Assembly: GCF_027580225.2 (NCBI RefSeq)
Contig: NW_027395283.1
Coordinates: 5,088,501 to 5,152,500 of the forward strand
Reading direction: 5' to 3'
Length of the DNA stretch: 64,000 nucleotides
DNA from: Misgurnus anguillicaudatus
Lineage: Eukaryota > Chordata > Actinopteri > Cypriniformes > Cobitidae
Shown here: positions 58,901-61,218 of the stretch, piece by piece
Layout of the letters: the number at the start of each line of letters is the position of its first letter
Numbering within the stretch: position 1 is the stretch's first letter
The notes under the pieces: model-generated
Database searches by the model: none
The model's input: only the letters and a program-made list of their open reading frames with translations
Told to the model about the DNA's origin: nothing
Program-made: the position numbers and the translations under genes

Positions 58901-59368
58901 AATTGAAAAAAGAAGAGAAAGTCAACTCTTAAAATCTGATGGACACTTCACACAACTCTCTGTCGAGCTTTGACATTGATGCTGTTTCTCTTTATTTACA
59001 CGACTGTCAACCTCCAGGACTTTTAAAATAAAGCATCACCTTCATTTTCTTACTGTTTGTGTGTGAACTCATAAAACTGTCAGTGTGTCATTATATTATA
59101 CTACATACATATCAATACATTCATCTCTTACATTGACATCAAATATTCAGAGGAAATAGATGAAATGTGTTTTTGTATTGTTGTAGCTCATGTGTATGTG
59201 ATAAACAGATTGTTGACATGTTTATTATGTTGAAGATTTCATTTCTATCACTGACTGACAGCACTAATAGTTTGTTTTTCTGTCTCTTCATCTGACACTG
59301 ATGATGATCTCATATCTGATTGACTTTCTCTTTCATTTTTATTTAGGACTGATTATCAGAGACGTTAA
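9309..59368 (+). CDS. NLRC3-like NACHT-LRR immune receptor, complete gene 2 (951 aa)
   Basis: Join of coding exons 9309-9340, 9797-9910, 14884-14997, 15442-15537, 15723-17504, 25742-25915, 34250-34423, 38692-38865, 56993-57166 and 59347-59368. All internal boundaries are phase 2 and the sum is 2,856 nt, giving 951 residues and no internal stop. Layout: a short N-terminus (MGQTQTS), two serine-rich 38-residue repeats, a 32-residue linker, FISNA, NACHT with Walker A GVAGIGKT (about 218-225) and Walker B FDGLDE (about 293-297), winged-helix/helical region, then four LRR exons and a 7-residue tail. FISNA-NACHT plus 174-bp LRR exons define the large fish-specific NLR-C/NLRC3-like family of cytosolic sensors. 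No PYD, CARD or B30.2 exon is visible. More than 90% of the locus is intron, mostly transposon. Ligand unknown. Confidence 0.85.
9375..9656 (+). repeat. 3' tail of a fish non-LTR element, (ATTGA)n end
   Basis: The segment ends AAAGCTGCTTTGAAACAAT, then AAAGCGCTATATAAATAAA and (ATTGA)n, a tail seen on many fish LINE/SINE copies, and starts with TTTTTCTCCTAGGGGG. It is a short, 5'-truncated copy in the intron after the start exon and has no coding region. Confidence 0.6.
9797..9910 (+). CDS. Gene 2 exon, serine-rich repeat 1 (38 aa)
   Basis: Acceptor GTGTGTTATAG, donor GTATAT, 114 bp, phase 2-2. It encodes [19 protein letters not shown] followed by [18 protein letters not shown] close copy of this exon is at 14884-14997, with matching upstream intron sequence, so the two arose by exon duplication. 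Short repeated exons of this kind precede FISNA in many fish NLRC3-like genes; no biochemical function is known to me. Confidence 0.8.
11364..11884. mobile_element. MITE with about 190-bp inverted repeats
   Basis: Left end CTGATCTCACGAATTTCC and right end GGAACTTTGTGAGATCATG pair as inverted repeats that extend inward about 190 bp, with repeated TCCGTGG/CCACGGA blocks. It splits tandem unit 1 from unit 2: the unit sequence GGTATCAAC...TTGGACAC is intact at 12015-12030 and interrupted here. The ORFs on either strand read the two arms and are not genes. Confidence 0.8.
12064..13168. mobile_element. hAT-like element TAGGGCCCTATAA in a tandem unit
   Basis: Perfect terminal inverted repeats TAGGGCCCTATAA / TTATAGGGCCCTA with subterminal TCCGTTTTATT and TTCCGCGATTCCG repeats. 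CTCTCA occurs on both sides (12058-12063, 13169-13174), and the uninterrupted unit is present at 11920-11935, so the insertion is precise. It carries a CA-rich microsatellite at 12312-12352. No transposase is visible. Confidence 0.8.
12312..12352. repeat. CA/CG-rich microsatellite
   Basis: Alternating CACACG/CACACA run inside the hAT at 12064-13168. Confidence 0.8.
13271..14180. other. GC-rich unassigned repeat DNA
   Basis: This stretch is more GC-rich than the introns around it, continues the tandem-unit repeat and lies within the hAT at 10015-14660. Short ORFs at 13270-13461 and 13465-13719 have no recognisable motif. It looks like the internal part of an unknown retro- or DNA element rather than a host gene. 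Confidence 0.4.
14884..14997 (+). CDS. Gene 2 exon, serine-rich repeat 2 (38 aa)
   Basis: Acceptor GTGTGTTATAG, donor GTATAC, 114 bp, phase 2-2. The first 22 residues are the same as in the exon at 9797 ([19 protein letters not shown]), then it diverges ([18 protein letters not shown]). The flanking intron sequence is also similar, so the whole exon unit was duplicated in tandem before the 4.6-kb hAT inserted between the copies. Confidence 0.8.
15442..15537 (+). CDS. Gene 2 linker exon (32 aa)
   Basis: Acceptor CCATCCAG, donor GTAAAT, 96 bp, phase 2-2. It encodes [17 protein letters not shown] followed by [14 protein letters not shown], an amphipathic, charged linker typical of the exon just before FISNA in fish NLRC3-like genes. 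It lies 185 bp upstream of the NACHT exon. Confidence 0.75.
15723..17504 (+). CDS. FISNA-NACHT exon of NLRC3-like gene 2 (594 codons)
   Basis: Acceptor TTAATTTACAG, donor GTAAGT; 1,782 bp, phase 2-2, fully open. FISNA domain: [14 protein letters not shown] then [18 protein letters not shown]: Walker A GVAGIGKT (codons at 16018-16041), sensor-type [12 protein letters not shown], and Walker [10 protein letters not shown] at 16231-16257. The winged-helix and helical parts follow ([16 protein letters not shown], a conserved NLR motif). This ATPase-oligomerisation core is the signature of the fish NLR-C group. All key nucleotide-binding residues are present, so the receptor may work. The flanking intron holds a tRNA-derived SINE and the 6.9-kb hAT at 18095. 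Confidence 0.97.
17728..17880 (-). repeat. tRNA-derived SINE-like fragment
   Basis: On the minus strand the right end reads TATAGCTCAGTGGTGAAGCA (A-box-like) and then GGTTTTGAACCC (B-box-like), followed by a body with CAAGACGCTTTGGAT. This is the layout of a tRNA-headed teleost SINE. It is short and diverged and lies in the intron after the NACHT exon. It is not a functional tRNA because the cloverleaf cannot be completed. Confidence 0.6.
19990..21049 (+). mobile_element. Hairpin-ended element 2
   Basis: Starts TTATAAAACGAGCAG, has TTCTGATTGGTTGAT 27 bp later, the inverted start CGTTTTATAA near 20906, and a terminal hairpin (20921-21040, arms ATAAACCCC.../...GGGGTTTAT, about 50 bp each, few mismatches) ending near GCTTTATTA. 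Same layout as elements 1 and 3. No coding region was recognised in the 0.9 kb between the signatures. Confidence 0.55.
21788..24967. mobile_element. 3.2-kb hAT-like element nested in the larger hAT
   Basis: Begins TAGGGATGGGCACGAG, ends with GTGCATCTCT-like sequence in reverse (imperfect inverted ends), and the 8-mer ATCGCGAG is repeated exactly at 21780-21787 and 24968-24975. Removing it restores one continuous end of the outer hAT (GATTAATCGCGAG joined to TTAACTCATGAAATC). It holds the tandem P-element-like MITE at 22262-23092 and otherwise unassigned DNA. Confidence 0.7.
22262..23092 (+). repeat. Two tandem copies of a TATAGACCCCTTCAC element
   Basis: Copy 1 starts at 22262 and copy 2 at 22721, both TATAGACCCCTTCAC, and copy 2 ends GAAGGGGTCTATA (inverted). 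Within copy 1, ATG at about 22370 reads [21 protein letters not shown], similar in spacing to the start of a THAP zinc finger (C-x3-C ... F-x-R-F). Copy 2 has a small deletion there. THAP fingers belong to P-element-type transposases, so this may be a P-like MITE that kept exon 1; this is tentative. Confidence 0.5.
25742..25915 (+). CDS. Gene 2 LRR exon 1
   Basis: Acceptor TTTCTCTATAG, donor GTAAGATC; 174 bp, phase 2-2. It encodes [31 protein letters not shown] and [12 protein letters not shown], two RI-type leucine-rich repeats. In the usual motif DSGVKL the Gly is Arg (DSRVKL). The 3' intron flank is similar to that following LRR exon 2, showing that exon and intron were duplicated together. 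Confidence 0.9.
26268..28233. mobile_element. hAT element with subterminal AAGTC arrays
   Basis: Ends CAGAGGTGGGGACAAGTCA and TGACTCGAGTCCCCCACCTCTG are inverted, with dense CAAGTC repeats next to both ends. The 8-mer TTTAAAAC is duplicated (26260-26267, 28234-28241). The paralogous intron after LRR exon 2 has the unoccupied site at 35766-35773 (one TTTAAAAC). It contains a small MITE (26575-26907). No transposase was recognised. Confidence 0.88.
26575..26907. mobile_element. MITE 'GTTCACCCAAAAAT', copy 1
   Basis: Inverted ends GTTCACCCAAAAATGA / TTCATTTTTGGGTGAAC, with an internal inverted repeat around TTTGTAACCAAAC and CCCATTTACTT. The same family occurs at 60686-61009. Both are near 330 bp and non-coding; the two ORFs that read the palindrome are not genes. 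Confidence 0.8.
28269..28299 (+). pseudogene. Relic of a lost LRR exon (3' end only)
   Basis: GACTGTAAACTGAAGATACTG at 28271-28291 is identical to the last part of LRR exon 2 (34401-34421), and is followed by a decayed donor (GCATAAGA against AAGTAAGA). The DNA to its left is the intron that normally follows an LRR exon, joined at a shared GACTG. So an exon unit was removed by recombination and only its tail remains. Confidence 0.7.
28300..29509. other. Intron with MITE fragments and (TA)n
   Basis: Contains a fragment starting GTAGCCTGGCTAACACCAGACC (common fish MITE type), a hAT-like AT palindrome GAATATTCGAATATTCG near 28903-28920 and a (TA) run at 28966-28991. I see no gene. Confidence 0.5.
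28966..28991. repeat. (TA)n microsatellite
   Basis: Uninterrupted AT/TA dinucleotide run of about 26 bp in the intron between LRR exons 1 and 2. Confidence 0.9.
29710..31440 (-). pseudogene. LINE ORF2 reverse transcriptase (broken)
   Basis: RT boxes in order: [81 protein letters not shown] and [12 protein letters not shown]. The reading stops at 30132, where about 60 bp of the element's own 3' tail is inserted, then resumes with [20 protein letters not shown] and ends with [16 protein letters not shown] at about 29800. The catalytic Asp residues are present, but the ORF is split by a frameshift and the insertion. Confidence 0.88.
31441..32640 (-). pseudogene. LINE ORF2 APE endonuclease (broken)
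   Basis: The frame 32544-32206 carries [10 protein letters not shown] (catalytic Glu) and [15 protein letters not shown]; after a frameshift near 32215 it resumes with [20 protein letters not shown] and [10 protein letters not shown] (Asp-His pair). A second frameshift at about 31450 separates it from the RT. Related by motif to CR1/L2/Rex-type endonucleases. Confidence 0.85.
32629..32640 (-). other. NPGP motif, 2A-like, at LINE ORF2 start
   Basis: The minus strand reads [16 protein letters not shown] just upstream of the endonuclease. NPGP after a hydrophobic stretch is the hallmark of 2A-like recoding peptides reported near the N-terminus of some APE-type LINEs. The upstream D-x-E-x-N consensus is not kept (GNVLPNPGP), so activity is doubtful. 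Confidence 0.5.
34250..34423 (+). CDS. Gene 2 LRR exon 2
   Basis: Acceptor CTCTACAG, donor GTAAGATC; 174 bp, phase 2-2. Encodes [32 protein letters not shown] and [12 protein letters not shown]. About 100 bp of the upstream intron (from ATGAAACTAAAATG near 34133) matches the sequence before LRR exon 3, so exons 2 and 3 are tandem duplicates. Confidence 0.92.
34646..35622. mobile_element. hAT element TAGGGATGTCCCGATC
   Basis: Inverted ends TAGGGATGTCCCGATC / GATCGGGACATCCCTA and an exact 8-bp duplication CATGAATA (34638-34645, 35623-35630). The paralogous intron after LRR exon 1 has the empty site at 26116-26123. It contains a TC/TA-rich microsatellite at 35390-35416 and no transposase. Confidence 0.88.
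35774..37275. other. Intron with a hAT-like end fragment
   Basis: At about 35886 CAGGGCTATTCAATTGGC and GGGCCAAACCCGGCCC resemble the terminal region of a hAT (Charlie-like) element, but no partner end is visible before 38.4 kb. The remainder, including small ORFs at 36512-37249, shows no recognisable coding signal. Confidence 0.4.
37276..38232. mobile_element. hAT element with CGACCGAT ends
   Basis: Ends TACAGCCTGACCGAT and ATCGGTCGGGCTCTA are imperfect inverted repeats, flanked by GTAATCAC (37268-37275) and GTAATCGC (38233-38240), 7 of 8 identical. Non-coding, 957 bp. It occupies the intron before LRR exon 3. Confidence 0.75.
38692..38865 (+). CDS. Gene 2 LRR exon 3
   Basis: Acceptor CTCTACAG, donor GTAAGATC; 174 bp, phase 2-2. 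Encodes [32 protein letters not shown] and [12 protein letters not shown]. The change ITDEG to ITYEG is unlike the other exons. It precedes the duplicated 3' segment (copy B). Confidence 0.92.
39007..39712 (+). repeat. Fish dispersed repeat split by hairpin element 3
   Basis: Left part 39007-39370 contains ACATTTATATAGCGCTTTTC, GCAGCATCCACCTGGATGATG and GACAGTATAGTGTCC; the right part resumes at about 39667 with ACAGACCACAGGGTGAG. From memory of cyprinid repeats these are contiguous in intact copies, so element 3 is an insertion. No coding content. Confidence 0.6.
39371..39667 (+). mobile_element. Hairpin-ended element 3
   Basis: Starts TTATACCACGGG, has TTCTGATTGGCTGAG 29 bp later, the inverted start CCGTGGTATAAG at 39508-39519, then a hairpin 39521-39662 whose arms begin GGAATAATTGAC and whose tip is CTCCGCTTCGCATCG. 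It ends TTCCTTAC. Same plan as elements 1 and 2 in only 0.3 kb, so it is a minimal form. It interrupts a known dispersed repeat with no target duplication longer than 2 bp. Confidence 0.6.
40779..41045 (-). pseudogene. L2 ORF2 C-terminal fragment
   Basis: Reads [35 protein letters not shown] and [15 protein letters not shown], ending FTE, almost the same as the C-terminus at 56030-56295 of L2 copy 2. It continues at 44194-44315 ([17 protein letters not shown]) on the other side of the DIRS insertion. Confidence 0.88.
41292..42275 (+). pseudogene. DIRS RT / RNase H, 5'-deleted and frameshifted
   Basis: Starts abruptly with [18 protein letters not shown] (RT catalytic YLDD), continues with [14 protein letters not shown] and FLGMELDSV, then an RNase H-like part (CTDASDTGG; the next frame continues [15 protein letters not shown]) and [16 protein letters not shown] and [10 protein letters not shown]. 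At least two frameshifts separate the pieces (near 41840 and 41935). The ATG at 41165 lies in the terminal repeat and is an accidental fusion. Confidence 0.85.
42276..43268 (+). pseudogene. DIRS tyrosine recombinase (broken)
   Basis: The N-terminal core-binding part is split over frames ([20 protein letters not shown]). The catalytic part has [17 protein letters not shown] (first Arg), [14 protein letters not shown], then after a frameshift near 43160 [12 protein letters not shown] and TFTRIYSVR (catalytic Tyr). The HxxR box reads HSTH: the second catalytic Arg is His, from a CGC to CAC change. With the stops near 42575 and 42630, this copy cannot be active. Confidence 0.85.
44761..46362 (+). 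CDS. L2 ORF1 with SGNH-esterase domain (533 aa, open)
   Basis: N-terminal part has [18 protein letters not shown] (Cys pair and short coiled coil), then an SGNH hydrolase fold at about residues 200-345: block [13 protein letters not shown], block [13 protein letters not shown], block [15 protein letters not shown] proline/serine-rich C-terminus follows. An esterase of this type has been characterised in zebrafish L2 ORF1 (from memory). The block I nucleophile Ser (GDS) is Asn here (GDN), so esterase activity is probably lost although the frame is intact. ATG 44836 is an alternative start. It acts in the L2 ribonucleoprotein. Confidence 0.88.
   Translation: MPAADNLKTGQHSCPHSNRRKEEKMPSFGSQSTCCSNCHRLLQKIAVLETKLLVALPTLPEHTAELHRGPSQHKAGESCEPNAYKQVIVSSEKPKVIEDTNRWHKQGARPKSAQDIRLSRVSQIPALVSSTPDMGTTRVANIGILPPPVRLENRFEALMSLGEESPNVNGHRSHQSVAYRANRRSISYRQRRSAQTAAEPSTLIVGDNIIRNFESKATRTYCFPRATVSDVNKELGNILMKHKSVSRIVIHVGNNDIRKEQSELLKVDFNELFETLARLKVKSFISGPLPARGTNMFSRLLSLNIWLQKTCTMRGLNYIDNFNIFWSQRQLLNTDGIHPNKLGARLLKDNIFFSMHHPSAECASPLLNSGNDHRILQQHLDGHSDDKDKTLQSQLLFTDTAQAEPCPQTSLQLDCESTPKDVSVDNDQRNDNTPSQPSGTPESQLMSSHSLSLSPTSPLLGFSEKMEKLVSAGTKLSHSIAASPQISTKKRRASQPPKPSGPACPPPPSERALRPLPQRQGPHQPSSANSTGN
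46366..47817 (+). pseudogene. L2 ORF2 endonuclease and linker (broken)
   Basis: Reads [18 protein letters not shown] and FLNETWLDD (catalytic Glu), stop TGA at 46759, then [17 protein letters not shown] and [10 protein letters not shown], stop TAA at 47035, [10 protein letters not shown] and LSDHFCVYF (DH box), a frameshift near 47250, and the linker [16 protein letters not shown] up to the BEL insertion at 47818. The breaks show the L2 is dead for ORF2. Confidence 0.9.
47819..48310 (-). repeat. BEL/Pao 3' LTR (492 bp)
   Basis: Nearly identical to the 5' LTR; it has 5 extra bases (an added CAGTA in a TACATGTAC context near 48053) and three single-base differences. It lies directly after the polypurine tract. 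Confidence 0.93.
48311..48322 (-). other. BEL/Pao polypurine tract
   Basis: The minus strand reads CCAGACGGGGAG immediately before the 3' LTR start TGTTCTGG. A purine run abutting the 3' LTR is the plus-strand primer of LTR elements. Seen directly. Confidence 0.75.
48393..54098 (-). CDS. BEL/Pao Gag-Pol polyprotein (1,901 aa)
   Basis: Uninterrupted frame. Order: Ala/Glu-rich coiled coil (about 15-105); Gag region of DUF1759 type (about 215-360); zinc knuckles with [15 protein letters not shown] (about 497) and CSECESDNH; aspartic protease [11 protein letters not shown] (about 600); RT with FYVDDAL at 1035-1041; RNase H with VFSDASMKA (about 1214) and [12 protein letters not shown]2C2 zinc finger [12 protein letters not shown]...CVTCRK (about 1535-1580); integrase [19 protein letters not shown] and GAWERM (about 1607, 1676, 1722); C-terminal DUF5641-like [12 protein letters not shown] (about 1855). 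This order (PR-RT-RH-IN) and the Pao-type C-terminus define BEL/Pao. No env ORF. Overlapping plus-strand ORFs are shadows. Confidence 0.96.
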   Translation of the reverse strand: MEDDKSNSALSRRSVTSSKSTVSIAVAKARAKAEAAQARASFAKREMEIKIEKARLEATLDVMEKEREAKAAMAEAAVMEAAVTDLEVKRSHHSTTIHLPQQSPRQRTEEYVKQHSETSDNVPENPKPELPQKLEDDREKKPSSPVYHVLSSWNASQFSCSEKRQQSKPPYSHSPHSFSHHSNSSAASLHHPRRDTNHPAHHSNHDAATYELAKFLARNQLVTSGLNKFDDRPENYLAWKSSFLNTTKSLDLTAGEEFDLLIRWLGRDSADHARRIKSVNVRDLPAGLELIWERLDMTYGSPEAIEKALFTKIETFPKISAKDHDKLWELGDLLSEIEAAKNGGDLPGLTYLDTARGVNPIVQKLPFGLQDKWMMQGSHYKYTKGVSFPPFSFFVEFVCAEARARNDPSFNFTSLSINPGGKIRYNESHVPKPVLVHKTDVKSFSNLSHAKSLQRGIDEVEKQCPIHRKPHPLKKCRGFREKPLEERKKILRELSICYRCCSSNKHVAKNCDVSIKCSECESDNHLAALHPGPAPWRSNSTPPSQHGGEEEESCSGDVSSKCTKICGKGFSEKSCSKICLVNVYPAGSPDLGRRIYTIIDEQSNRSMFNVQGTSSMYTLKTCAGVVQATGRRAQGFIIESADGEINFPLPTLIECNSMPDNRDEIPTAVAALHHNHLKDIADKIPPIDPNAEILLLLGRDIIRAHKVRKQLNGPHDAPYVQKLDLGWVIVGNVCLGKCHKPSLVNCMRTHILENGRPSYFSPCNNHIVLKETFNEKSQFQNSSLSSCRLGQTVFQQTKDDNKFAPSVEDQLFMDIMDKEFFKDSSNSWVAPLPFREPRRRLPNNREYAVRRFMSLRRNLDKRPKMRDDFMEFIQRILDNNHAELAPPLQDGQECWYLPSFGVYHPKKPDQIRVVFDSSAQFDGVSLNDVLLSGPDLNNSLLGVLIRFRKDPVAITADIQQMFHCFMVREDCCDVLRFLWHRDNDLTKEVVDYRMRVHVFGNSPSPSVAIYGIRRAAREEEKEYGTDVRKFIEQDFYVDDALKSFPTEEEAIDVLKRAQEALAASNLRLHKIAANRAKVMNAFPNEDLAKDIKCLDLSTDDLPDQRSLGIQWNLMSDTFTFRVPDIEKPYTRRGVLSTVNSLFDPLGFLAPITIQGRLLLRELSSQTHEWDTPLPENRHEEWTRWCHPLQDLRSLNIPRMYVSIPLSEAKHTEICVFSDASMKAISAVAYLRASDQNGKTEVGFVLGKARLAPKPDLSVPRLELCAAVLAFELTELITEEINLKPDGIRFYTDSRVVLAYIYNESIRFHVYVSNRVQRIRQSSQPEQWRYVSSEQNPADHGSRSVSSSKLEATTWLTGPSFLHCPSEQLFDHPNSYNLVDPEEDVEVRPEFKVLSTQIEVNQLGTKRFEQFSDWRTVVRAVARLHHIAHCFKGPSNDSRCTGWHWCSKGLSVSDLLKAEEIIIKSVQHEVYADELKCITSTSEIPSHSPLLKLNPIIDGNGLLRVGGRIRQAELGDKETNPLIIPAHHHITVLLVRHFHERVQHQGRHLTEGTIRSNGFWIIGAKRCISSIIRRCVTCRKLRGKMEEQQMADLPAERLQMDPPFSFVGLDVFGPWEVISRRTRGGQANSKRWAVLFTCMCTRGVHIEVIESMTSSSLINALRRFFSIRGPAKQLRSDCGTNFVGASKELNMSENEQTEVREYLLEQRCSWVFNPPHSSHMGGAWERMIGMTRRILYSMLLQNKYSQLTHEVLVTFMSEVTAIINARPLVPVSTDPEFPFILTPSMLLTQKFGNLPTPQEDFSKKDMIMCQWKQVQTLAETFWNRWRKEYLGTLQNRRKWFHKHPNIKEGDVVLLKDKQVKRNEWPMGIIVEAVPSSDGIVRKVEVKTVQHGTTKIYHRPISE
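54243..54729 (-). repeat. BEL/Pao 5' LTR (487 bp)
   Basis: On the minus strand begins TGTTCTGGCTTTGCC and ends CCAGTACA; it contains an AATAAA-rich stretch. It is followed by a 144-bp leader (54099-54242) before the ORF; the primer-binding site there is not obvious to me. Confidence 0.93.
54735..56295 (+). pseudogene. L2 ORF2 reverse transcriptase (one stop)
   Basis: Resumes after the BEL with [79 protein letters not shown] and [17 protein letters not shown] at 55495 breaks it, then [14 protein letters not shown] to the natural C-terminus FTE at 56295. All RT catalytic residues are present, with one nonsense codon. Confidence 0.92.
56634..56872. mobile_element. MITE GGGGTGGTTTCC in copy B
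   Basis: Ends GGGGTGGTTTCCTGGACAG and CTGTCCGGGAAACCGCCCC are inverted, with TAGTCC/GGACTA blocks inside both. Absent from copy A, where AAACACACAG runs directly into TGTCTCAG. The target duplication is not clear. Common type in cyprinid genomes; superfamily unassigned. Confidence 0.8.
56993..57166 (+). CDS. Gene 2 LRR exon 4 (last LRR)
   Basis: Acceptor CTCTACAG, donor GTGAGT; 174 bp, phase 2-2. Encodes [32 protein letters not shown] and [12 protein letters not shown]. It is paralogous to the exon at 1409 in gene 1, and like it has [10 protein letters not shown] in place of VLKNPDCKL. It therefore came with the duplicated 3' segment rather than from the internal LRR array. Confidence 0.92.
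57386..57591. mobile_element. 206-bp palindromic MITE, CACTG ends
   Basis: CACTGAAAAAAATGACTC and GAGTCATTTTTTTCAGTG begin arms of about 90 bp that pair over nearly their whole length around an AT-rich centre. The dinucleotide TG is repeated on both sides; copy A has the empty site (GTCTGTTTAC at 1798-1807). CACTG ends with a 2-bp duplication suggest a CMC/EnSpm-type relative; tentative. Confidence 0.8.
57840..58848. mobile_element. 1-kb TIR element GAAGAGTTTGGTTCC
   Basis: Inverted ends GAAGAGTTTGGTTCCAAAAC / GTTTTGGAACCAAACTCTTC (about 28 bp perfect with GCAATAAA). ATAT lies on both sides and copy A has one ATAT at the empty site (about 2047). Variants of GCAATAAATCC recur inside at 57861 and 58070. 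Small ORFs (58263-58475 minus, 58552-58743 plus) show no known motif. Superfamily unassigned. Confidence 0.8.
59347..59368 (+). CDS. Gene 2 terminal coding exon
   Basis: After the acceptor TTTTTATTTAG the phase-2 frame continues with TDYQRR and ends at TAA 59366-59368. It differs from the gene 1 terminal exon (2541) although the preceding intron is the same in both, so the duplication ends near this acceptor. No B30.2 domain is encoded. Confidence 0.6.
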
Positions 59369-60279
59369 AGAAGTAAAAATGTCTGATCTTCAGTATGATC
59401 TGATGGTGAATAAGAAGACACAATAGTGACATCACTTCCTCTTAACCGTATGAGTTGATTATTCAGTACAGGATCTGATCTGTGACTTTATATAAATCTG
59501 ACTTTGAAGTGTTGGAGGTAAATCTTCATCCTAACTCAGCTTCTGTCTACACATTTCCTATAAGAGCGATTTATCAGTCAGTGTAAGAGGAGCAAGAAAT
59601 CTCATAGGATCATAAACTGAAGTAAATACTGACAAGATTCCTCTTCTTCTACACTGTTGGGGTTTTTAACTTCATCTTAAACTGAAATGTGTTCAAGTTC
59701 AGCACAACATTGAAGACTCACAGCTCATCTATCTCTAAATCCAAATATGGGACGTCTTTGCTTTTGTGTTCTTCAGGATCTGACTGCAGGACTTTTTGAT
59801 GATTATGTGATCAATTACAAAAAAAGTTGAGACACTGAATGAAATGTAAATAAAATCACAAAGTTTAATAAAATGATAAACTTGACATTTCAGCTTTGGT
59901 CTATCGCTGTTGATTATCTGTCAGACGCTTTCTGAACGTCAGAGTCAAACTGCGCCATCTAGTGGACAAACACAAACTTTATAATAAATTTGCAATAAAA
60001 CACAACACATTCTATGTCTAATTCAAAATAAATGTAAAAACAAAACAGTAAATTCATACTCAGTGAACAGTACATTAGGTCATTATTATAATTTGTACAA
60101 TCTTGAGGTAAAATCCTGAACTCCATCAAAGGCGTCTGAAGGTCAGGTGTTGTTCTAAAAATGACCGCTTGAGGTGCTTTGGAGGCGTTTATGTGCTTTG
60201 GTTATTACAATACTAGCTATAGTATTTTACAAGCTTGATATCATTGTTTGCTTCGTGAATATACAGCATAAATTGGTGA
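59369..60279 (+). other. Gene 2 3' UTR and following DNA
   Basis: AATAAA at 59849-59854 and 59867-59872 are the likely poly-A signals, giving a 3' UTR of about 500 bp. After it AT-rich intergenic DNA runs to the retroelement relic; the ORF at 60174 starts by chance ahead of the gag-like stretch. Confidence 0.5.
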
Positions 60280-60685
60280 TGAGGATAAAGTATGTGAGAA
60301 GAGAAAGATTAGATGAGTATAAAGCAGAAAATGAGTCCTGGTCTGTGTATATTAAGTTGTTCATGATTTAAATGATGTGGATGATACGAACCAAATAGTG
60401 ACTTTGCTGTGGGAGCTAGGGCTGCACGATTTGGAAAAAAAATCTAATTGCGATTTTTCTGATCAAAACTGCGATTTAAAGTGCGATGTATTAGTATTTT
60501 AAAAAAAGAGCTACATCCAGGTCGTTTTAACAGCACCAAAGCAAGACAAACTATGATACACTGTGCTACTGTTTATTTAAAACCTTTTAAACATTGTAGC
60601 CATTTTTTATAAAGTTGTCATAATGCAAACATGACAAATTAAGAACTACAGTATCTTAAAAGTTAAATTAACAATTGTATATAAA

Positions 60686-61009
60686 AAGGGATAGTTCACC
60701 CAAAAATAAAAATTTTGTTTTCTCACTCTCATGTTGTTTTAAACCCGCATTAATGTCTTTGTTCTAATAAACACATATTTTGAGAAATGTTTGTAACCAA
60801 ACCATTCATGAGCCCCATTCACTTCCATAGTATTTTCTTTTCCTACTACGAAAGTGAATGGGGTCCAATGGTCTATGAAAGGTTTGGTTACAAACATTTC
60901 TCAAAATATCTTCCTTTGTGTTCATCTGAACAAAGACATTTATGCGGGTTTGAAACAACATGAGAGTGAGTAAATGACAGAATTACATTTTTGGGTGAAC
61001 TATCCCTTT
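60686..61009. mobile_element. MITE 'GTTCACCCAAAAAT', copy 2
   Basis: Ends AAAGGGATAGTTCACCC and GGGTGAACTATCCCTTT are inverted; same family as 26575-26907 including the internal TTTGTAACCAAAC palindrome. It inserted into the hAT, so it is younger than that copy. Confidence 0.85.
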
Positions 61010-61218
61010 AACCTTTTAAGAACCCAAACACACTGTAAACATTTTACATCAGTAGAACACTGACCATAACCTACATTAAGGTTGAAACAATAACAGCAAA
61101 CATTTTTGCCATTTAAAGTGCAAAGAACATAAATAATTCTGAGGCAAAAGGCCTTTAAGAAAACCTTAATTACTTAAGTTTTAACATTTTCAGTGCGAAA
61201 AGAATGCTCAACATTTCC

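Larger units (their letters stand above)
39988..59347 (+). repeat. Segmental duplication, copy B (3' part of NLR gene 2)
   Basis: The host sequence corresponding to copy A (463-2545) is present here in pieces: 39988-40457, 44539-44588, 56589-56633, 56873-57385, 57592-57839 and 58849-59347. The gaps are, in order, an L2 with a DIRS, an L2 with a BEL/Pao, a GGGGTGG MITE, a CACTG palindrome MITE and a GAAGAG TIR element. Net growth is from about 2.1 to 19.4 kb. Confidence 0.9.

Noticed and set aside
59369..60280. B30.2 (SPRY) exon downstream of gene 2
   Set aside because: Many fish NLRC3-like genes end in B30.2, but no frame here shows its motifs; the predicted terminal exon stops after 7 residues.
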